Of a DNA stretch of 64,000 bases, positions 24,877 to 33,041 are shown piece after piece. The translations under genes were made by a program, and so were the position numbers. Source of the stretch: JAEWSN01 sp942493335 (GTDB taxonomy: Bacteria; Bacillota; Clostridia; DSM-8532); NCBI GenBank assembly GCA_942493335.1, contig OW818693.1, positions 3,162,001-3,226,000 on the forward strand, written 5' to 3'. Numbering within the stretch: position 1 is the first letter of the stretch; every line of letters begins with the position of its first letter. The notes under the pieces were generated by a model. The model worked only from the letters and a program-made list of their open reading frames with translations. It did no database searches and was not told the origin of the DNA.

Positions 24877-26691
24877 ATGTCCGAATCCGAACGCATGGCG
24901 GATCGAAATCGGCTTTTGTCGGTTTTGCTGAACGTGTCAAACCTGACCGCCCAGGACGCGGATGTGCGCACATTGGCCGAAGCCGTGCTGGAACGCCTTC
25001 ATGGCCTGCTTTTCTGTGATTCCTCACTGTGCTATGTCATTGAGGGGAACCGGCTTGTGAATGCCGCGCACAAAGGACCCATCCGGGACTATGTCGGACG
25101 TCATCCCCTTTCCAACCTGCTCCTTCCCATGGGGCAGGCATTCATGAACCACAGGCAGCCCCTGATCCTGCCGGATTTGCTGGCGCAGGACGAACAGACG
25201 GTCCTGCTTCGGGACCGGCTCGCGTTGTTCCTCGACGGGCCGGGAGCGGTTGCGAGGTGCTGGTTGTTCCTTCCGATGCTGCTCCGCGGACGCCCGATGG
25301 GTGTGCTGGTGGTGGCGCATCATGATCCCGGCAAGTTCAACAACGAGGATCGGGTCTTTGGTGCGGCGTTCGCCCACCAGGCGGCCATCGAATTCGAGAA
25401 CGCGCGGCTTGATCGGGATGCCAAACAGCGGACGGATGAAGTGCGAACCATGCTGCAGGTACAACGGGCCATCACCCGGCGTGTGGAACTGGAGGCAGTG
25501 CTCCAGCTGATCGCCGATGAGGCGAGACGCCTGACTTCCGCACAGGGGGCGCTGGTTTTCCTTCTGGAGGAAGGTGTCTGGCGTTTGGCGGGTGCAACCG
25601 GCCGTTCCGCACATCGGGCATTGGTTCCTGAGAAGCAGGAAGCGACTGCCCCGTCGGTCCTGTCCGATTTGGCGCGGACCGGAAGATCCTATCACCTGCA
25701 GCGCGGAAAGACAGGGTCCACCCGTCACGACGTGCTGCTTCGCCAATATGGGCTGGACAGCATGCTGTGCGTGCCGCTCTCTTCAGAGGATGGCATTCTG
25801 GGCCTGATTGGTGTCACGGAACCGGCGGCGGGCGGATTTCGCGCGGATGATCTGCGTATCCTGTCCCTGCTGGCTTCCTCGGCAGTCATCGGAGTGGAGA
25901 ATGCCAGGTTATATGAATCCGAGCGGAAGCTCCGCGCGCAGGAAGCCGAACGGGCGGCAGCCGTCGAACGCGGGCGTCTGGCGCGGGAACTGCATGATGC
26001 CGTCACACAGACGTTGTTCTCCGCAAGCCTGACGGCCGAAGTGCTCCCGCGCATCTGGGAGCGGAATCCGGAGCAGGCCAGGGAGCGGCTGGAGGAGGTC
26101 CGGCTGCTCACACGCGGTGCGCTGGCCGAAATGCGGACGCTGCTGTTGGAGCTTCGACCGAAAGCCATGGAGGACACCCCGCTGGAGGAACTCCTGAAGC
26201 AGCTGGTGAATGCGACGTCCGGACGTGCGCGCATTCCGGTCTCGTCGGAAATGTCCGGCTGCGGTGGCCTCCCGTTCGATGTGAAGCTGGGCCTCTACCG
26301 CATTGCGCAGGAGGCGCTCAACAACATCGTGAAGCATGCGAATGCGAGCCATGTGGATGTTTCCGTCGTTGGTGCCTGCCTGAATGAAAGCATGGCACTG
26401 GAACCGGGAACCGGAACACCGGCCATCCGGATGCCATCGGAATCAGGAACAGCATCCCCGGCCATCCGACTGTCACCGGAGGCAGGCGGGGTGCGGACTT
26501 GCGCGGCCGTCTTGATGGAGATTCGGGACGATGGCGGTGGATTTGATCCACTGGCCATTCCGGGGGGTCACCTCGGTGTGGGCATCATGCGCGAGCGAGC
26601 GGAATCCTTCGGGGCGGTGCTCGAAGTGGAAAGCGAACCCGGCAGCGGGACGACCATCCGAATCCGCTGGCAACTTCCGGATCAGGGATGA
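24877..26691 (+). CDS. Soluble GAF-domain sensor histidine kinase (NarX/DegS/LiaS type)
   Basis: A 604-residue kinase without membrane segments. Two GAF-like domains occupy about 20-180 and 195-345 (the second with LRQYGLDSMLCVPLSSEDGILGLIGVT). A HisKA_3 dimerisation helix follows with RGRLARELHDAVTQTLFSASL (phospho-acceptor His near 373), and then an ATPase domain with GLYRIAQEALNNIVKHANASHVDV and GGHLGVGIMRERAESFGA. A low-complexity insert at about 503-541 interrupts the ATPase lid region and contains two 13-residue near-repeats (GTGTPAIRMPSES and GTASPAIRLSPEA). The start has AACAGGAA before it. The NarL-type regulator gene follows 177 bases downstream. Confidence 0.9.
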   Translation: MSESERMADRNRLLSVLLNVSNLTAQDADVRTLAEAVLERLHGLLFCDSSLCYVIEGNRLVNAAHKGPIRDYVGRHPLSNLLLPMGQAFMNHRQPLILPDLLAQDEQTVLLRDRLALFLDGPGAVARCWLFLPMLLRGRPMGVLVVAHHDPGKFNNEDRVFGAAFAHQAAIEFENARLDRDAKQRTDEVRTMLQVQRAITRRVELEAVLQLIADEARRLTSAQGALVFLLEEGVWRLAGATGRSAHRALVPEKQEATAPSVLSDLARTGRSYHLQRGKTGSTRHDVLLRQYGLDSMLCVPLSSEDGILGLIGVTEPAAGGFRADDLRILSLLASSAVIGVENARLYESERKLRAQEAERAAAVERGRLARELHDAVTQTLFSASLTAEVLPRIWERNPEQARERLEEVRLLTRGALAEMRTLLLELRPKAMEDTPLEELLKQLVNATSGRARIPVSSEMSGCGGLPFDVKLGLYRIAQEALNNIVKHANASHVDVSVVGACLNESMALEPGTGTPAIRMPSESGTASPAIRLSPEAGGVRTCAAVLMEIRDDGGGFDPLAIPGGHLGVGIMRERAESFGAVLEVESEPGSGTTIRIRWQLPDQG

Positions 26692-26868
26692 AGCGGATGT
26701 GGGTTCAAAATACGGATGATCCTGAACCAGATGCGGTTGTGAAATGCGGAAGACTGTAAACAGACAGAATTGTGAGAAAAACCGACCGAAAAATTGCGAG
26801 GAAAACTGAGCAAAAAACGGATGTGTCAGCAGTCGATCGGGCAGAATGGGCATACGGAGGAGTGTATC

Positions 26869-27516
26869 ATGTCGGGAGAAAAACAGGAAACCATCCGGAT
26901 CATGCTGGTGGACGATCATCAGGTGGTGAGAAGCGGTCTTCGCGCATTCCTTTCCGTTTTCGACGAATTCGAGTTTGTGGGTGAGGCGGCAAACGGGCGG
27001 GATGCGGTTCTGCTCTGTCCGTCCTGCAAGCCCGATGTCATTCTGATGGATCTGCTGATGCCGGAAATGAACGGTGCGGAAGCTACCCGTGAAATCCGTC
27101 GGTTGTGCCCGAACGTGCAGGTGGTGGTGCTGACAAGCTTCCGTGAGGAATCGCTGGTGGAGGAAGCGCTGAAGGCGGGCGCCATCGGATATCTGCTGAA
27201 GGATGTCTCCGCCGATGAACTTGCCGAAGCGATCCATGCGGCAAAGGCCGGCAAACCCACGCTTGCGCCTGAAGCGACACAGGCCCTTATCCATGCCTCC
27301 TTCCACTCGACGCCGAGCGGGCCGGAACTGACCGATCGGGAAATCGACGTACTTCGGTTGATGGTCCAGGGCGACAGCAATCCCGAAATCGCCAGAAAGC
27401 TTGTCGTCAGCCTTTCCACCGTCAAGTTCCATGTGAGCTCCATTTTGTCCAAGCTGGATGTGGAATCCCGCACGGAAGCAGTTTCCATGGCGCTGACCAA
27501 CAAATTGCTCCACTGA
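26869..27516 (+). CDS. NarL/LuxR-family response regulator
   Basis: A 215-residue regulator, partner of the GAF kinase upstream. The receiver shows MLVDDHQVVRSGL (acidic pair near residue 14), the phosphorylation site in DVILMDLLMPEMNG (about residue 59), and the Lys of YLLKDVS near 108. The C-terminal LuxR-type helix-turn-helix is LTDREIDVLRLMVQGDSNPEIARKLVVSLSTVKFHVSSILSKLDVESR. The start at 26869 was taken because CGGAGGAG lies just upstream, and the longer frame is noise. Its targets are not evident. A hairpin with a T-run at 27631-27671 ends the operon. Confidence 0.93.
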   Translation: MSGEKQETIRIMLVDDHQVVRSGLRAFLSVFDEFEFVGEAANGRDAVLLCPSCKPDVILMDLLMPEMNGAEATREIRRLCPNVQVVVLTSFREESLVEEALKAGAIGYLLKDVSADELAEAIHAAKAGKPTLAPEATQALIHASFHSTPSGPELTDREIDVLRLMVQGDSNPEIARKLVVSLSTVKFHVSSILSKLDVESRTEAVSMALTNKLLH

Positions 27517-27630
27517 GGATCCTCGACGGCAGCCAGACCCGGTCTGCTGCGTGAGTCACTCTGCAGACGGATACGGCCGGATGCCATACCTGGCCGACCG
27601 GCCAGGGAAAAGACCCGCCTATCGGCGTGC

Positions 27631-27671
27631 AAAAGACTGTCCGGCAGCAGGATATGCCCGATGGTCTTTTT
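27631..27671 (+). terminator. Intrinsic terminator after the NarL-type regulator
   Basis: AAAAGACT at 27631-27638 pairs with GGTCTTTT at 27663-27670 (one wobble) and runs into a T tract. The arms are far apart, so strength is moderate. Confidence 0.5.
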
Positions 27672-27758
27672 CTATATCATAGACACATGAACACGGCGCG
27701 GTAAAAAACCGAAGCCGGGATTCACCGGCAGCCCCGGTTGAAAGGATGTGTCGATACG

Positions 27759-28355
27759 ATGATGGTTAATATGATGGAACGGAAACAGGCAGCAACCGAA
27801 AAGAGCAATGACAGGCAGGCGCAGGACGAAGCCATCGTCCGGCGGGTCCTCTCCGGAGACAAGGAAGCATTTGCCGGTTTGGTCGAACAATACCGGAAGC
27901 TGGTCTGCCATGTCGCAGGCTACTATCTCAAGGATCCGGATGAAGTGGATGATGTCGCCCAGGAAGTGTTCTTCCGCAGCTATCGCGCCCTGGACCGTTA
28001 CAATCCGGAATATCGCTTCTCCACCTGGCTTTCAGGCATTACACGGAACTACTGCCTGGACCTGATCCGCAAGAATGGTCGCGTGAAGCTGGTGGACTTC
28101 GAGGAATGTGAATATCTCGCGACGGACCGTCATACCCCCGAGGAAGCCTGGATTGAGGAAGAGGAACGGAATGAGCTGCAGGCAGCCGTGGCAGACCTGC
28201 CGGAGAACTATCGCGAAGTCATTCAGTTGTATCACCAGGAGGAACTCAGCTACCAGGACATGGCGGAACGCATGAACAAGCCGCTGTCCATTGTGAAAAA
28301 CCGGCTGATGCGGGCGCGCAGGATGCTGGAAAAGGAACTCGTTGCCGTGAGCTGA
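27759..28355 (+). CDS. RNA polymerase sigma factor, ECF type
   Basis: A 198-residue sigma-70-family factor of the extracytoplasmic type. Region 2 is at about 20-90: GDKEAFAGLVEQYRKLVCHVAGYYLKDPDEVDDVAQEVFFRSYRALDRYNP and FSTWLSGITRNYCLDLIRK, which hold the core-binding and -10 recognition helices. Region 4 is at about 130-190: LPENYREVIQLYHQEELSYQDMAERMNKPLSIVKNRLMRARRML, the -35 reading helix-turn-helix. No anti-sigma gene follows; a strong terminator comes directly after, so it is an orphan ECF factor here. Start at ATG 27759, with an AAAGGA ribosome site 12 bases upstream; a TTG at 27738 is less likely. Confidence 0.9.
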   Translation: MMVNMMERKQAATEKSNDRQAQDEAIVRRVLSGDKEAFAGLVEQYRKLVCHVAGYYLKDPDEVDDVAQEVFFRSYRALDRYNPEYRFSTWLSGITRNYCLDLIRKNGRVKLVDFEECEYLATDRHTPEEAWIEEEERNELQAAVADLPENYREVIQLYHQEELSYQDMAERMNKPLSIVKNRLMRARRMLEKELVAVS

Positions 28356-28377
28356 CAGGGCCGGGGCACCAAAGAGC

Positions 28378-28405
28378 GGAGGGGAAGCATGCCCCCTCTT
28401 TTTTT
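28378..28405 (+). terminator. Intrinsic terminator after the sigma factor gene
   Basis: GAGGGG at 28379-28384 pairs with CCCCTC at 28393-28398 and is followed by seven T. A clean class I terminator. Confidence 0.85.
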
Positions 28406-28504
28406 GTGCCTGGATCCGGGAGCACGCGCAGCGGTACTGCAAAAAACGGGAAGGCAGAAAGCCTGAAATAATGCAGGAATCAGGCTTGCCGGCACTGCGG
28501 CGAG

Positions 28505-28534
28505 TTGACAGTCTCTTTTTGCCCATGGTATACT
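28505..28534 (+). promoter_or_regulatory. sigma-A promoter for tRNA-Ser genes
   Basis: A perfect TTGACA at 28505-28510 and TATACT at 28529-28534 with an 18-base spacer, 15 bases before the first tRNA. Strong, as expected for stable RNA. Confidence 0.85.
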
Positions 28535-28548
28535 GATTTGGCCGATAA

Positions 28549-28638
28549 GGAGAGATGGTCGAGCGGTTTAAGGCACCGGTCTTGAAAACCGGCGTGGATG
28601 TAAGTCCACCCTGGGTTCGAATCCCAGTCTCTCCGCCA
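28549..28638 (+). tRNA. tRNA-Ser(UGA)
   Basis: A 90-base serine tRNA with an encoded CCA. The acceptor stem GGAGAGA pairs with TCTCTCC, the anticodon loop CTTGAAA holds TGA, the extra arm is long (GTGGATG...TCCAC), and the T loop reads GGTTCGAATCC. Confidence 0.97.
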
Positions 28639-28673
28639 TTTCCAATTGAATAGACCCCACTCATTTTCGACAC

Positions 28674-28765
28674 GGAGAAATACTCAAGCTGGTCGAAGAG
28701 GCGCCCCTGCTAAGGGTGTAGGTCGTTAACGCGGCGCGAGGGTTCGAATCCCTCTTTCTCCGCCA
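28674..28765 (+). tRNA. tRNA-Ser(GCU)
   Basis: A 92-base serine tRNA with an encoded CCA. The acceptor stem GGAGAAA pairs with TTTCTCC, the anticodon loop holds GCT (CCCTGCTAAGGG), the variable arm is long, and the T loop reads GGTTCGAATCC. It follows the first tRNA by 35 bases and probably shares its promoter. Confidence 0.97.
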
Positions 28766-28775
28766 AATTGCTTTG

Positions 28776-28800
28776 AAAACCCTGATTTTATCAGGGTTTT
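28776..28800. terminator. Bidirectional terminator after the tRNA genes
   Basis: AAAACCCTGAT at 28776-28786 and ATCAGGGTTTT at 28790-28800 form an 11-bp stem with a three-base loop and a T-run. Confidence 0.9.
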
Positions 28801-28848
28801 CGGCATTTTCGGATCTTTTTCCCTTTTTCAGCAAGAGGTGACGAATCC

Positions 28849-28975
28849 ATGCCATTTACCATCATCAGGCAAGAGCTCACGACCCTAAAAACCGATGCAA
28901 TCGTCAATGCTGCAAACACCGCACGCCAAAAGAGCGGAGGCGTTTGAGCAATTTCATGCAGCGTGGCGAGTGAGG
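28849..28975 (+). pseudogene. Macro-domain (ADP-ribose-binding) protein remnant
   Basis: An ATG with a good ribosome site (AGAGGTG) opens a frame reading MPFTIIRQELTTLKTDAIVN and then AANTARQKSGGV before TGA at 28945-28947. The start matches the first strand and helix of macro domains (TDAIVNAANT followed by the GGGV loop that holds ADP-ribose), which normally run to about 150-260 residues. After the stop the same frame gives only AIS..., a trace of the next AIH segment, and then nothing alike. The rest of the gene is lost; the pirin gene starts 100 bases further on. Confidence 0.7.
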
Positions 28976-29048
28976 ATCATGCGGTTGGTCCTTTCGAAGG
29001 GAGGGAATATACAAATAGAACCAATCGCTTGGCCACAAGGAGAACAAG

Positions 29049-30074
29049 ATGAACAGCAAGATCGTTATGAAAATCCAACAAATCGATTTCCAGTGGGAGA
29101 TGGAAAACCCATTCCTATTTTGTGCGCATCATCAGGATCGGTATCCGGCCGGCAACCGGAATCAGGGAATCGATCGAAATCAGCTTGGCGGAAGGGACAT
29201 AGGCAATGACTTTGTCGTGAAGGACGGTTATCGTATGTATCACGGTGAAGAAGTGCCGGGCTTTCCCGTGCATCCGCATCGCGGATTCGAGACGGTGACG
29301 ATTGTCACGGAAGGGTATGTCGATCACTTCGATTCCCTGGGGGCGCGCGGGCGGTATGGCCAGGGGGATGTCCAGTGGATGACCGCCGGCAAAGGCTGCC
29401 AGCATGCGGAGATGTTTCCGCTTGTTCATGAGAACAAAGACAATCCGTTGAAACTGTTCCAGATTTGGTTGAACCTGCCGAAAAAGAACAAATTCGTCGA
29501 ACCGGCCTACAAAATGCTCTGGCATGAAGAGATTCCGGTTGTCGGGGTCTTCTCTCCCGAAGGAAAGAAGACGGAGGTGACCGTCATTGCCGGTGCCTGG
29601 CAGGGCGAGAAGGCCATTCCGCCTACGCCGGATTCATGGGCGGCCGATCCGGAAAGTCACGTCGGCATCTTCCTGATCCGTATGGAAGCCGGCGGATCCT
29701 TTGTGATTCCGGCAGGTTCTCCAACAGCCAATCGGAATCTATACTATTATCAAGGCGGGTCCATCAGAATCACAGGGCGGGATATTACTGCTTCGAACCG
29801 CATCAAGCTTTCGGCAGATCAGGAAATCCTGGTGATCAATGGCGACGCCGACAGTTATTTTCTGCTGTTGGAGGCAGAACCGATTGACGAACCTGTGGCA
29901 AAATATGGTCCTTTCGTCATGAATACAGCACAGGAAATCCAGGACGCCTATTCGGACTACCGGCGCACACAGTTCGGTGGTTGGCCTTATGAAAAGGAGA
30001 TTCCGGTGAATGACCGCAATTCCTTACGGTATGCGCATTATGCGGACGGAACCGAAGAATTTCGGAAAGATTGA
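29049..30074 (+). CDS. Pirin family protein
   Basis: A 341-residue double-cupin protein. The metal-site motif of pirins is visible: HPHRGFETVTIVTEGYVDH with two His (about residues 76-78), and MTAGKGCQHAEMFP with His and Glu (about 118-120). The region ending NLPKKNKFVEPAYKML and the second cupin (SPTANRNLYYYQGG) follow. Pirins bind iron and some act as quercetin dioxygenases or regulators; the substrate is not clear here. The ATG at 29049 follows AAGGAG. Its 3' end overlaps the convergent modC gene by 37 bases. Confidence 0.9.
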   Translation: MNSKIVMKIQQIDFQWEMENPFLFCAHHQDRYPAGNRNQGIDRNQLGGRDIGNDFVVKDGYRMYHGEEVPGFPVHPHRGFETVTIVTEGYVDHFDSLGARGRYGQGDVQWMTAGKGCQHAEMFPLVHENKDNPLKLFQIWLNLPKKNKFVEPAYKMLWHEEIPVVGVFSPEGKKTEVTVIAGAWQGEKAIPPTPDSWAADPESHVGIFLIRMEAGGSFVIPAGSPTANRNLYYYQGGSIRITGRDITASNRIKLSADQEILVINGDADSYFLLLEAEPIDEPVAKYGPFVMNTAQEIQDAYSDYRRTQFGGWPYEKEIPVNDRNSLRYAHYADGTEEFRKD

Positions 30075-31156
30075 TCCGCTATCGGGAAAAGGCAGGCTGC
30101 CGGGAGACACATGCGCCATGGCGTTGGATGCGATCTCATTTTTTCGATGATGTCGCGGGAGGTGTCCCAGTATAAAAGCGGTGTTCGGGTGTTTGCGGAG
30201 GTGGCGCCGGTAACCCGGAGACCGAGGCGGATGCGCCAGGGATCATCGATCAAGGTGTCCCATTCCGGCAGGCAGTGAAGAATATTTTCTGTCTCATCCG
30301 GTTCAGCTGCCCGGATCTCCTGGGCTCTTATTCCAAGATGACTTGTCTTGGGCCATTCCTGTCCCTGCGAAGGTACTGTTTTCAATGATACATTCCAATC
30401 AGGAAGATGGAAGTGGAGATTCCCCATATACCTTGCGGCGGGGGTATTTTCGCATCGGGTCAGGCGTGCGGATTCCAATGTCGGCGGGTTGTGAAACAGG
30501 GAATCCCGTGGCGAATCGGCATCCAGTTTCCCGCGAAGCAGGACGAGAATGCGTGGGCACAGTCGGAAAGCTTCTTCCAGATTGTGAGTGACGAAGAGAC
30601 TCTCTCCGTTGAAGGAACGCAAGGTATCCTGCACGGCAGCCAGCATCTGGTCGCGCAAATGGCCGTCCAGGGCGGAAAATGGTTCATCCAGCAGCAAAAG
30701 CTCCGGTTCAGGGGCCATTGCGCGAGCAAGCGCCACGCGTTGTTGTTGGCCGCCACTGAGACGGACAGGCTTTACCGATGCACATTCCGTCATTCCAATC
30801 GTCTCCAGCAGAGAAAAGACACGTTTTCTTCGAGCATGCGGCGGAAAATGCGAAAGGCCAAAACCAAGATTGTCTGCGACCGACAGATGCGGGAAAAGGG
30901 CATACTGCTGGAATACAAGACCGACGCGCCGTTCCCTTGAGGGCAGGTTGATGCCTGCGGTGGAATCGAAAAGGACTTTTCCGTTGAGCACAATGCGCCC
31001 TTCATCCGGCGTTTCGGCGCCTGCTATGCACTTGAGCATCATGCTCTTTCCCGAGCCGGAAGCGCCGAGAAGGGCGATTGGAGCTCCTTCGCAGGCGAAC
31101 TCGATATCCAGCACGAAATCCTTCAGTCTCTTTCGGATCGCAACCGTCAGTGGCAT
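30038..31156 (-). CDS. modC: Molybdate ABC transporter ATP-binding protein
   Basis: A 372-residue ATPase. Walker A is GASGSGKSM near residue 32, a Q-loop FQQYALFPHLSV, signature RLSGGQQQRVALARAMA near 131, Walker B LLLLDEPFSALDG near 153, and the switch His in FVTHNLEEA. The C-terminal ~130 residues are where ModC proteins have a molybdate-binding MOP domain; here the domain is diverged. The position after modA and modB supports the molybdate role. The start at 31156 has AAAGGAG upstream. The operon supplies the metal for the nif genes beginning 1 kb away on the other strand. Confidence 0.85.
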   Translation of the reverse strand: MPLTVAIRKRLKDFVLDIEFACEGAPIALLGASGSGKSMMLKCIAGAETPDEGRIVLNGKVLFDSTAGINLPSRERRVGLVFQQYALFPHLSVADNLGFGLSHFPPHARRKRVFSLLETIGMTECASVKPVRLSGGQQQRVALARAMAPEPELLLLDEPFSALDGHLRDQMLAAVQDTLRSFNGESLFVTHNLEEAFRLCPRILVLLRGKLDADSPRDSLFHNPPTLESARLTRCENTPAARYMGNLHFHLPDWNVSLKTVPSQGQEWPKTSHLGIRAQEIRAAEPDETENILHCLPEWDTLIDDPWRIRLGLRVTGATSANTRTPLLYWDTSRDIIEKMRSHPTPWRMCLPAACLFPIADQSFRNSSVPSA

Positions 31157-31193
31157 GTCCGGCTCCTTTCTCCTCAAAAAGACAAGTGTCGTC

Positions 31194-31901
31194 CTAAATG
31201 GATGTGCTGCCATTTTCTGAATTGCGCTGCGTACGGCGGGTTCTCTTGCTGCTAACGAAGGGCGTTCTGAGATTGACAACCCACATTGCGAGCAGGGAGA
31301 CAAGGAAGATGGCCATGGACCAGAAGATGGCTTGTGACATGTCGCCGCGCTCGGTTGCCTGAAAAATGGCGACGGGGATGGTGCGTGTACGGCCGGGAAT
31401 GCTGCCGGACACCATCAGCGTGGCGCCGAATTCGCCGAGGGCGCGTGCAAAACCGAGCGCAAGTCCGGATGCGATTCCCGGAGCGGCAAGCGGACAGGCG
31501 ATATGGAAGAAGATGCGATACTCCGAGGCGCCCAATGTGCGCGCGGATTGAAGGATCCCGGGGTCCAGCTGCTCGAAGGCGCCTCTTGCGGTTCTATACG
31601 TCAAGGGGAAGGATACGACGGCGGCTGCCGCCGTTGTCGCAAAACGGGTGAAGAGCAGCGAACCGTCCCGGTTTCCCGTCAGGAAACCCATCGGGCCATT
31701 CTTGCCCAGCAAAAGCAGTAGAAGCAGCCCCACAACAGTGGGGGGAAGAACGAGCGGGAGCGACAGCAGGCTATCCGCAACCGTTCTGCTCCGCAGCGGC
31801 AAAACACGAACCATCCAGGCGGCAGGGATGCCGGTGAGTGCTACAATCAGCGTTGCGGTGACTGCAGTGCGAAGGGAAACTGCCAGCGGACTGAAATCCA
31901 T
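31194..31901 (-). CDS. modB: Molybdate ABC transporter permease
   Basis: A 235-residue permease with about five membrane segments: an N-terminal DFSPLAVSLRTAVTATLIVALTGIPAAWM segment, LPLVLPPTVVGLLLLLLLGKNGPMG, which is the typical ModB stretch, and an EAA loop LDPGILQSARTLGASEYRIFFHIACPLAAPGI at about 127-158. GFARALGEFGATLMVSGSIPGRTRT near residue 165-190 is a hallmark of ModB/CysT-type permeases. AAAGGAG before the ATG. It lies 32 bases after modA and 37 bases before modC. Confidence 0.93.
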   Translation of the reverse strand: MDFSPLAVSLRTAVTATLIVALTGIPAAWMVRVLPLRSRTVADSLLSLPLVLPPTVVGLLLLLLLGKNGPMGFLTGNRDGSLLFTRFATTAAAAVVSFPLTYRTARGAFEQLDPGILQSARTLGASEYRIFFHIACPLAAPGIASGLALGFARALGEFGATLMVSGSIPGRTRTIPVAIFQATERGDMSQAIFWSMAIFLVSLLAMWVVNLRTPFVSSKRTRRTQRNSENGSTSI

Positions 31902-31933
31902 AATATCTCCTTTCTCCGCCGTTTGATGCAAGG

Positions 31934-32770
31934 TCACGGCGTTGCGGCGGGCCTGGTGAATCCATACTGCTCGAAAAATGGACTCATTTCAGCGGAACCC
32001 AGGTATCTGAGAAAATCGGACGCCGCCGCCTTGGCCTTTGATTCCTTCATAATGCCTGAGGGATATACGATGCGGGAATGACTGCCGGGTGGTGCAACGG
32101 CAGCAATGTCGACTTTTTCCGATTGTTTCGCATCACTGCCGTAGACAATGCCAATGTCCGCATCACCGGATTCCACCCAGGAAAGAACGGTACGGACATC
32201 CTTTCCGTAGACGGCCCTTTCTCTGATGATTTCTGTCAGATCAAGCCATTCGAACACCTCTGCGGCATATTGACCTGCAGGTACCGTGCTTGCATCCCCC
32301 AGGGCGATGGTTCTGATGGACGGCAGGTCGGCCTTTTCAAAGGGGGAAACCATGGGCTGCCCTTTTGGAACAACGGCGACGAGTGTGTTTGAAAAAAGAT
32401 CCCTCCAGCTATCCGGCTCCAGAAGGCCCTTCTGCTGGAGGGTTGCAAGATTCCCGGGTGCCGCAGGAATGAATGCATCAACCGGCGCGCCTTGTTCGAT
32501 CTGCCGCATCAGGGAACCGGAGCCGCCATAAAGAAATTGAACATGGGTAAGGGGATTTTCTTGCGAAAAGTGCGTGCCGGCCTCGTCGAGCGCGTCCTGG
32601 AGGCTCGAGGCCGCCGCGACGGTGAGTGTGAGTGCTTTCTGCTGTGAAGCGCAGCCGGGGAGGAAAACCAACAAAAGGAGCAGACAAGCGGGGAGGAGGC
32701 AACGCGTGAAGCGGGTCAAGTCCTGCTTTTTCGATAAATGCAGGATTAATGCATCAAATCCGTCTTTCAT
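31934..32770 (-). CDS. modA: Molybdate-binding lipoprotein
   Basis: A 278-residue lipoprotein (lipobox FLPGC, Cys near residue 40) that captures molybdate outside the cell. LTVAAASSLQDALDEAGTHF and VQFLYGGSGSLMRQIEQGAPVDAFIPA are the ModA signatures; the Ser residues in AAASS and GGSGS contact the oxyanion. The C-terminal half carries AGQYAAEVFEWLDL, VRTVLSWVESGDADIGIVYGSDA and a late KAAASDFLRYLGS segment, again family order. GGAGG before the ATG at 32770. First gene of the leftward modABC operon, with a promoter at 32840-32868. Confidence 0.92.
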   Translation of the reverse strand: MKDGFDALILHLSKKQDLTRFTRCLLPACLLLLLVFLPGCASQQKALTLTVAAASSLQDALDEAGTHFSQENPLTHVQFLYGGSGSLMRQIEQGAPVDAFIPAAPGNLATLQQKGLLEPDSWRDLFSNTLVAVVPKGQPMVSPFEKADLPSIRTIALGDASTVPAGQYAAEVFEWLDLTEIIRERAVYGKDVRTVLSWVESGDADIGIVYGSDAKQSEKVDIAAVAPPGSHSRIVYPSGIMKESKAKAAASDFLRYLGSAEMSPFFEQYGFTRPAATP

Positions 32771-32839
32771 GATTGTACCTCCGTTCTGTTCTGAAACTGT
32801 GAATCATTGAAAGCAGACGCTGGAGATGGTTATGGGTAC

Positions 32840-32868
32840 AGTATAAGTGCGGTGAACGGGATGCGCAA
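32840..32868 (-). promoter_or_regulatory. sigma-A promoter for modABC
   Basis: On the minus strand TTGCGC (32868-32863) and TATACT (32845-32840) with an exact 17-base spacer, 70 bases before modA. It is back to back with the promoter of the ANTAR regulator. Confidence 0.65.
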
Positions 32869-32899
32869 TTGTGAAAAATGACGGAAATGAAATACGTAC

Positions 32900-32928
32900 T
32901 TGCAAAAAAGAGAATCAAGTGGTACGAT
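32900..32928 (+). promoter_or_regulatory. sigma-A promoter for the ANTAR regulator and nif region
   Basis: TTGCAA at 32900-32905 and TACGAT at 32923-32928, spacer 17 bases. The leader that follows (about 110 bases) contains a terminator before the regulator gene. Confidence 0.65.
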
Positions 32929-32956
32929 GTGATCAACCCGAAATACCGGACGAATG

Positions 32957-32997
32957 GCAAAGGCGCTTCGCAGACACCCTGCAAAGGCGCTTTTTTT
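32957..32997 (+). terminator. Leader terminator with repeated GCAAAGGCGCTT element upstream of ANTAR gene
   Basis: GCGCTTCGCAG (32963-32973) pairs with CTGCAAAGGCGC (32979-32990), with one mismatch and one bulge, ahead of seven T (32991-32997). The 12-mer GCAAAGGCGCTT occurs twice, at 32957-32968 and 32981-32992, the second copy forming the 3' arm of the terminator. Each copy has a possible six-base loop AAAGGC with A at position 1 and G at position 4, the pattern ANTAR proteins recognise, although the supporting stems are only two or three pairs. Transcription must pass this point to reach the regulator gene, so it looks like an attenuator the protein may control. Confidence 0.65.
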
Positions 32998-33041
32998 GTT
33001 CCAACGAATCCGAGGGAATACTGCCAGGCAGGAGGGGGTAC

